From: Bacillota bacterium
Lineage (GTDB): Bacteria > Bacillota > Clostridia > Acetivibrionales > DSM-1351
Length of the DNA: 18,625 nucleotides
Direction of reading: 5' to 3'
Assembly: GCA_023398105.1 (NCBI GenBank)
Contig: JAEWST010000084.1
Span: forward strand, 1 to 18,625
In this document: one piece after another, positions 15,000-18,625 of the stretch
How positions within the stretch are numbered: position 1 is the stretch's first letter
Layout of the letters: each line of letters opens with the position of its first letter
The notes under the pieces: model-generated
The model's database searches: none
What the model was told of the DNA's origin: nothing
Seen by the model: only the letters and a program-made list of their open reading frames with translations
Translations under genes and position numbers: made by a program

Positions 15000-15034
15000 T
15001 TCGTTGAAGGGGGAAAGTAGTTCCCCCTTACGAA
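15000..15034 (+). terminator. Strong hairpin after the esterase gene
   Basis: AAGGGGGAA (15007-15015) pairs perfectly with TTCCCCCTT (15021-15029) around AGTAG. The stem is extended by TTCGT/ACGAA across a 2-nt bulge. There is no T-run directly after it; TTTTT comes ~14 nt later. It probably terminates or protects the transcript end. Confidence 0.5.
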
Positions 15035-15383
15035 TAAGTAGCTTCTGTTTTTATAAAGCACTAGCTGTGAAAATCTACTTTGGTACATTTTTAATCATCT
15101 TTGCTTAATAATGGTATTTTGTGGGGATGTTTTTATATAAATTTGAATTATTTAATTGGAATTGTTATTTTGAAAGCATTAGCTTAAAATATAAACCAAT
15201 GGCTTTTTTTCAGATAGTAAATTGAATAAAGACAATTACCGTTTTATGGCTTTGCTTTATATAATTAGGGAAAACAAACTTTGTGTTTTTATTGTGCATT
15301 TTTGAAAGTGTGGTAATATATCAACTAGTTTTAGGACAAAGTATGTATTAAGCTAGTTTTGTAAGTAGTTTGGGTTTACAGTA
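15035..15383. other. Intergenic, convergent genes, no gene seen
   Basis: About 350 nt of A/T-rich DNA between the esterase and the converging GNAT gene. A weak stem (AGCATT...AATGGCT then T7, ~15176-15213) could act as a rightward terminator. CTAGTTTT occurs twice (near 15325 and 15353). I see no ORF or RNA gene here. Confidence 0.4.
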
Positions 15384-16157
15384 TTATATATTTAATTCGA
15401 AATCCAGCGGCCTGAACATGATGCGACATTCTGTAGCTGTTTCCTGCGGAATTGATTTAAAAATAGGATGCTCAGAATAATTTCCCAATATTGGTTCACC
15501 GTGAATATCGTAAACTTGGTGGAAACCACAATATTCAGAAATCATTTTTACACATTTAGGGTTTGTAGCTTCTCCAATAATTCCTTTGTAGCCTTTAGAG
15601 TAAGCATCAATAATCAGACACTCAAAAAGTTTTATGACCACAAACCTTTTTTTGTCTTTAAGTTTTGCAGCACCCATAAAGGCATGTACATACTCATAAT
15701 TTTGGATTTTTTTACCTGTCCTAGTTTCAATTGTTTGCACAAGCCTAGCATCTAGTTCAGCTAGATAGTTTAAAACAATATTCATAGGAGCTATATTGCC
15801 TTTAAGTACAGGTATTTCTTCTTCGGGATTGAAGTTTTCACAGGCAAGTGCCCCTACTACTTTTCCTGAAACTATATCCTTTGCGATATAACAAAGATTT
15901 TGTTTAGCCACCTCAGACAAGTAACCATATACATAGTCAAACATGTCATTTGCCGATAGTTTGCAGGCGTTAGTCATTGGCTCACTTATATGAACGCCAT
16001 CTACCACAACTCCAGAAAAAGATTCAGCAAGACATTCCGACGCACCCCTAACAGCCTCCTCATCTTTAGGGTTCAATAATTCGAAGGATAAGTCTTGAAA
16101 ACTAACCGGACAAAATACAACGTCTTTCAACAATACAGTATTTACAGCAGTACTCAT
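15384..16157 (-). CDS. GNAT-fold N-acetyltransferase-like protein
   Basis: The 257-residue protein has GNAT-like organisation: an N-terminal FELLNPKDEEAVRGASECLA helix region, a central strand LCYIAKDIVSGKVVGALACE, a helix region KLFECLIIDAYSKGYKGIIG and the EATNP.CVKMISEYCGFHQV segment typical of the C-terminal GNAT half. The acetyl-CoA loop (Q/RxxGxG/A) is not clearly visible, so catalysis is uncertain. It probably acts on an amine or small molecule in the cytoplasm. AGGAGG precedes the ATG at 16157. The promoter region is rich in dyads, suggesting specific regulation. An opposite-strand ORF at 15468-15755 is a shadow. Confidence 0.6.
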   Translation of the reverse strand: MSTAVNTVLLKDVVFCPVSFQDLSFELLNPKDEEAVRGASECLAESFSGVVVDGVHISEPMTNACKLSANDMFDYVYGYLSEVAKQNLCYIAKDIVSGKVVGALACENFNPEEEIPVLKGNIAPMNIVLNYLAELDARLVQTIETRTGKKIQNYEYVHAFMGAAKLKDKKRFVVIKLFECLIIDAYSKGYKGIIGEATNPKCVKMISEYCGFHQVYDIHGEPILGNYSEHPIFKSIPQETATECRIMFRPLDFELNI

Positions 16158-16190
16158 AACATTTTCCTCCTATTAAAATGTATTTTTAAT

Positions 16191-16229
16191 GTTATATAAT
16201 ATTACATAATAAGGAATGTAATATATAAC
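16191..16229. repeat. Inverted repeat in the GNAT 5' leader
   Basis: GTTATATAATATTACAT and ATGTAATATATAAC are inverted copies (one with 3 extra bases) around a short A/T-rich centre. It lies between the promoter and the start of the GNAT gene, so it may be an operator or an mRNA stem. Confidence 0.45.
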
Positions 16230-16242
16230 ACTAATTGTAATA

Positions 16243-16271
16243 ATATTACTTGTATTTATACAAGCAGTCAA
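16243..16271 (-). promoter_or_regulatory. GNAT gene promoter with an operator-like dyad filling the spacer
   Basis: On the minus strand TTGACT (16266-16271) and TAATAT (16243-16248) are 17 nt apart. The spacer is almost exactly the 16-bp dyad CTTGTATTTATACAAG (16249-16264). A further 13-bp dyad GTAATAATATTAC (16237-16249) covers the -10. This layout fits repressor control; the regulator is not identified. Confidence 0.55.
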
Positions 16272-16385
16272 TAGTATTATTGTCATAGTTTGAGCTAGGA
16301 CTCCCTATTTTGAACGTTACTAATAAATCGTATTTATAACAAACAATTATAAAAAAGAAGTGGAAAGTCCCTCTTAATTTTATCT

Positions 16386-16409
16386 AAAAAAAGCAATAGT
16401 AAAATTGCT
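16386..16409 (-). terminator. Leftward terminator-like hairpin
   Basis: On the minus strand AGCAAT-TTTACT-ATTGCT is followed by six T. It is nested inside a 10-bp outer stem: TGGAAAGTCC (16361-16370) pairs with GGACTTTACA (16423-16432), with one mismatch. No minus-strand gene lies to its right in the near vicinity, so it may end a short leftward RNA. Confidence 0.45.
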
Positions 16410-16460
16410 ACAGTATTCGATAGGACTTTACATTAATTATCATTCTAACAAATCACAAGG

Positions 16461-16489
16461 TTGACAATGATAGACATTTAATCTATAAT
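16461..16489 (+). promoter_or_regulatory. Perfect consensus sigma-A promoter
   Basis: TTGACA (16461-16466), exactly 17 nt, TATAAT (16484-16489), lying 54 nt upstream of the STAS-like gene. Strong constitutive expression is expected unless repressed. Confidence 0.8.
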
Positions 16490-16542
16490 TTTGATATAAT
16501 ATAGTAAATATTTCGATTGAATAAATAATGGGAGGTTGTTAA

Positions 16543-16899
16543 ATGTATAAGATTGAGACTGAATCATCAAGAAAGGCAATAAAAGCAACTATTTCTGGTA
16601 TGCTAAATTTGGACGATCTTAAGAATTACTTAGGAGATTTGAGCACTACATGTTCAAAAGTCAATACAAGTGATTATGCACTAATTATTGATGCACGCGA
16701 GCAGAAGGCAATGTCACAAGATGCAATCCCATATGTTGAAAAGATTATGAAATTTTACACTGAAACTCCGTTTAAAAAGAGATTCTCAGTTATGCTGGAC
16801 TCTGCTATAGCTATGTCACAAGTTAATAGAGTAGGAAAAAAGGAAGTGGAACTGTTTGATATTGTCACTAGTATAGACGAGGCTTATACTAAGCTTTAA
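16543..16899 (+). CDS. Small cytoplasmic protein, STAS/SpoIIAA-like fold suspected
   Basis: The 118-residue protein has no signal or membrane segment. Alternating strands and helices (KATISGMLNLDDLKNYLGDL, YALIIDAREQKAMSQDAIPY, FSVMLDSAIAMSQVNRVGKK, LFDIVTSIDEAYTKL) resemble the beta-alpha arrangement of STAS/SpoIIAA-like domains, including the central LIIDAR strand. I do not recognise a specific family. It has a perfect sigma-A promoter, a GGGAGG ribosome binding site and its own terminator, so it is a well-expressed single-gene unit. Confidence 0.55.
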   Translation: MYKIETESSRKAIKATISGMLNLDDLKNYLGDLSTTCSKVNTSDYALIIDAREQKAMSQDAIPYVEKIMKFYTETPFKKRFSVMLDSAIAMSQVNRVGKKEVELFDIVTSIDEAYTKL

Positions 16900-16934
16900 G
16901 AGTACATAGATTATTGTATTAAATATTATACAAG

Positions 16935-16975
16935 AGCTTGATTTCGATAATAAAATCGTAGTCAGGCTTTTTTTT
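16935..16975 (+). terminator. Rho-independent terminator of the STAS-like gene
   Basis: AGCTTGATTTCGAT pairs with ATCGTAGTCAGGCT, with G-U and minor mismatches, around AATAAA, followed by eight T. Confidence 0.75.
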
Positions 16976-17328
16976 GTATTATTGCATTAGGAACTAATGT
17001 TTACAAATAGTATATTCAGAAAATGTCAAGACTATAATTTAATAAGCCTATATTATTCAACTGATATGGTATTTGAAGGAAACAGCCTTTATGTTGGCAA
17101 GAACATAGAATAAATTAACCAGCTTTACTATTAAAGAATAATCTTTATTCATTCGTCAAGATATAAACAAACTAATAAATCAGCGTAATAATAGGTCTAA
17201 TTCCCTATATTTACACTAATCAAAGTGAAAGTATAATATAGATATTATTAACAGTAAAGCAAATTTATAACTATAAACTAGTTTATAAAACTATTATTGT
17301 TAAAATACAACAGGGAGGTATTTGAATT
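16976..17328 (+). promoter_or_regulatory. Upstream region of the secreted repeat protein: promoter and palindrome
   Basis: The candidate promoter is TTTACA (17210-17215), 16 nt, TATAAT (17232-17237). Downstream, TATAAACTAGTTTATA (17272-17287) is a perfect 16-bp palindrome between promoter and ribosome binding site (GGGAGG), a good operator candidate. Around 17056-17106 a short frame reads DMVFEGNSLYVGKNIE and then a stop; it looks protein-like but I cannot place it. No other gene is seen. Confidence 0.45.
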
Positions 17329-17925
17329 ATGTCAAAGAAAAACTGCTTCAAGAGAGTTATTTGTAGTACCTTAGCTATTGTAGTTATGTTATCACTTTTT
17401 AGCATTAATGCTTTTGCCGAAAGTTCAAAGGCAGTAACCGTTACTGAAACAAAAACAAGAACAATTCATAGCAGTACATATGCAATAGAGGCAATAATGA
17501 ATGAATTTGAAGGAACAACTTATTCTTATGACGATGGAGAATATGCTGGTACACTCAACTTCTATAATGCAACGAATATTACGCAGGTTAGTGTCATTGA
17601 TACTTTTGGAGGGAAATATTATGTATACACCTTCAATGTCACATACAATGGTACAGTTAACAAATACGTTCCTAATATTACTAAAGAAGTAACAACTACA
17701 AAAGCTATAAACACAGCAGTGCATTACTCACAAATTAGTACACTATTGAATAGTTACAATAATACTACTTCTTACTATGATGATGGAAGCTTTAAAGGGA
17801 CACTTGGTTTTTCAAGAATAACTGATATTAAGCAGAATGGCTTTGTAGATACCTTTGGTGGGAAATACTATTACTACTCATTTAATGTTGTATACAGCGG
17901 TACAGTTACAAAGTATGTTCCGTAA
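17329..17925 (+). CDS. Secreted protein with two tandem ~65-residue repeats
   Basis: The 198-residue protein has a clear signal peptide with likely cleavage after NAFA (residue 30). The mature part is two tandem repeats, ~51-115 and ~133-198, each containing YDDG..xGTL, an IT.I/ITQV strand, DTFGGKYY.Y.FNV.Y.GTV and KYVP. Tyr, Thr and Asn are abundant, as in beta-rich extracellular modules. A short TKEVTTTKAI linker joins them. Similar YDDGx.GTL modules occur in clostridial surface proteins, but the function is unknown to me. GGGAGG lies 10 nt before ATG 17329. The gene appears to be transcribed alone, with its terminator at 18012-18056. Confidence 0.75.
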   Translation: MSKKNCFKRVICSTLAIVVMLSLFSINAFAESSKAVTVTETKTRTIHSSTYAIEAIMNEFEGTTYSYDDGEYAGTLNFYNATNITQVSVIDTFGGKYYVYTFNVTYNGTVNKYVPNITKEVTTTKAINTAVHYSQISTLLNSYNNTTSYYDDGSFKGTLGFSRITDIKQNGFVDTFGGKYYYYSFNVVYSGTVTKYVP

Positions 17926-17930
17926 CTGAT

Positions 17931-17978
17931 TATAACGAGGCAATAAAATGTCCCTCACTTCTATAATTGCAAGGATAC
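17931..17978 (+). repeat. Repeat element copy R1 (degenerate)
   Basis: About 48 nt starting TATAACGAGGCAATAAAATG, sharing roughly 40 of 48 positions with R2 at 18124-18171. The internal hairpin seen in R2 is disrupted here. It begins 5 nt after the repeat-protein stop codon. Confidence 0.6.
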
Positions 17979-18011
17979 TATGAATTAAATAAATTAGTTT
18001 TACACTTATAT

Positions 18012-18056
18012 AACATCACCATTCGGAAGGAATTTCGGGCGGTGATGTTTTTTTGC
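18012..18056 (+). terminator. Rho-independent terminator
   Basis: AACATCACC pairs with GGTGATGTT around a ~20-nt loop, continuing into a run of T. It should end the transcript of the secreted repeat protein. Confidence 0.8.
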
Positions 18057-18088
18057 TAAATAGTAAAGGCTACATTCTTCGAACATAA

Positions 18089-18118
18089 TTTACACAATCA
18101 ATAAACTAATGGTATAAT
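18089..18118 (+). promoter_or_regulatory. Promoter upstream of repeat R2
   Basis: TTTACA (18089-18094), 18 nt, TATAAT (18113-18118). Transcription would start about at the first base of R2 and give a ~185-nt leader before the GH4 gene. Confidence 0.55.
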
Positions 18119-18123
18119 TTCCA

Positions 18124-18171
18124 TATAACGAGGCAAGAAAATGTCCCCCACTTCTATAAGTGGAGGGTATC
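18124..18171 (+). repeat. Repeat element copy R2 with hairpin, in the GH4 leader
   Basis: Second copy of the R1 element, beginning TATAACGAGGCAAGAAAATG. CCACTT-CTAT-AAGTGG (18148-18163) forms a hairpin extended by CCC/GGG. The alternative stem GGAGGGTATC (18162-18171) with GATATCCACC (18194-18203), one mismatch, would compete with it. It could be a leader switch, or a relic of a small mobile element such as an IS200/IS605-type end; the sequence does not decide. Confidence 0.5.
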
Positions 18172-18253
18172 GCATTGGTTTTCAGGCAGTGAAGATATCC
18201 ACCTACGCTAAATTTAAAATGCATAATGCTGGTACAAACTTGATTATGGGTGA

Positions 18254-18268
18254 TTGTTTATCAAACAA
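18254..18268. promoter_or_regulatory. Palindrome next to a -10-like box upstream of the GH4 gene
   Basis: TTGTTT-ATC-AAACAA is a 15-bp dyad directly followed by TATAAT (18269-18274), about 40 nt before the GH4 start. No well-spaced -35 is seen; TTGATT (18240) is 23 nt away. It is an operator candidate, for example for a sugar-responsive repressor. Confidence 0.4.
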
Positions 18269-18309
18269 TATAATTATAGTATGAAGCTGGCTAGCAAAAG
18301 GAGTTTTTA

Positions 18310-18625
18310 ATGATGAATTATCAAGGTGATTCTGCTACAGATATAAATATAGCATACATAGGAGGTGGTTCAAGGGGTTGGGCATGGACATTTATGACTG
18401 AATTGGCTTTAGAACCAAGTATGCAAGGAACAATAAAGCTTTATGATAGTGATATAGATGCTGTTAAGAGTAATGAAATTATTGGTAATAATGTTTCTAA
18501 AAAAAAGGAAGCTATTAGTAAATGGAAATATGTGACGGCCTTTTCCTTACAAGAAGCACTAATTAATGCAGATTTTGTTGTTATTTCAATACTTCCTGGT
18601 ACCTTTGATGAGATGGAAATTGATG
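18310..18625 (+). CDS. Partial CDS, glycoside hydrolase family 4 (alpha-glycosidase/alpha-galacturonidase type)
   Basis: The frame from ATG 18310 is open for 105 codons to the window end. The NAD-binding Rossmann start is clear: NIAYIGGGSRGWAWT, then TIKLYDSDIDAVKSNEIIGN and ADFVVISILPGTFDEMEID. This combination is typical of GH4 enzymes, which cleave glycosides by an NAD+- and metal-dependent oxidation/elimination route in the cytoplasm. The substrate (alpha-glucoside, alpha-galactoside or galacturonide) cannot be set from the N-terminus. AAGGAG lies 6 nt upstream; the adjacent ATG at 18313 is equally possible as start. The catalytic region is outside the window. Confidence 0.85.
   Translation, partial: MMNYQGDSATDINIAYIGGGSRGWAWTFMTELALEPSMQGTIKLYDSDIDAVKSNEIIGNNVSKKKEAISKWKYVTAFSLQEALINADFVVISILPGTFDEMEID

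Noticed and set aside
17425..17724. Minus-strand 99-codon ORF in the repeat protein
   Set aside because: Its Cys/Ser-rich composition comes from reading the Thr/Asn/Tyr-rich repeat gene backwards.
1..18625. CRISPR arrays, tRNA or rRNA genes
   Set aside because: I saw no regularly spaced repeats, no cloverleaf with conserved T-loop and no rRNA sequence on either strand.

Overview
The window reads as AT-rich Clostridia DNA (low-GC Firmicute). Most genes have strong GGAGG-type ribosome binding sites and sigma-A-like promoters. One protein ends in a two-segment type I dockerin whose segments carry the NAIDFA..K pattern typical of mesophilic cellulosome makers. I infer a cellulosome-forming clostridium of the Ruminiclostridium (Clostridium cellulolyticum / papyrosolvens) group. 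The species cannot be fixed from sequence alone.

Layout. 1-1411 (minus strand): the first 30 codons of a membrane protein leaving the window, preceded by an RDD-family membrane protein. 1420-4670: a decaying accessory zone with an IS3-family transposase relic, an orphan gene resembling ABC-3C/Cap4 defence components, a broken lipoprotein gene, an intact GyrI-like effector-binding protein behind a promoter with a LexA-box core, and a broken second GyrI-like domain. 4672-11762: a three-gene operon, the centre of interest. It encodes a CcmF-type haem lyase, an exported two-haem protein resembling the hydrazine synthase alpha family, and an exported chimera (beta-propeller split by a ricin-type lectin, MauG-like di-haem domains, C-terminal dockerin). 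The operon sits between two ~217-bp direct repeats (4455-4671 and 11768-11985). Each repeat holds the 3' tail and terminator of a GyrI-like gene, and repeat B starts 5 nt after the dockerin gene stops. 12003-14983: flavodoxin-like protein, frameshifted HD-domain relic, anchored metallo-beta-lactamase-fold protein with a structured leader, and a lipoprotein esterase. 15384-18625: a GNAT-like gene (minus) with an operator-like dyad in its promoter spacer, a small STAS-like protein behind a perfect sigma-A promoter, a secreted tandem-repeat protein, a repeated hairpin element, and the start of a GH4 glycosidase.

How the genes may work together. CcmF would attach haem to CxxCH motifs outside the membrane. 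The two secreted proteins are the likely clients in the same operon. The dockerin would dock one of them on the cellulosome scaffold, and the lectin could add sugar binding. The sequence therefore suggests a cellulosome-linked c-type cytochrome system in a fermentative anaerobe. Its reaction (peroxidase, electron transfer, oxidative attack on polysaccharide, or defence against oxidants) cannot be read from sequence. The flanking repeats and surrounding pseudogenes suggest the operon was acquired beside or inside a GyrI-like gene pair.
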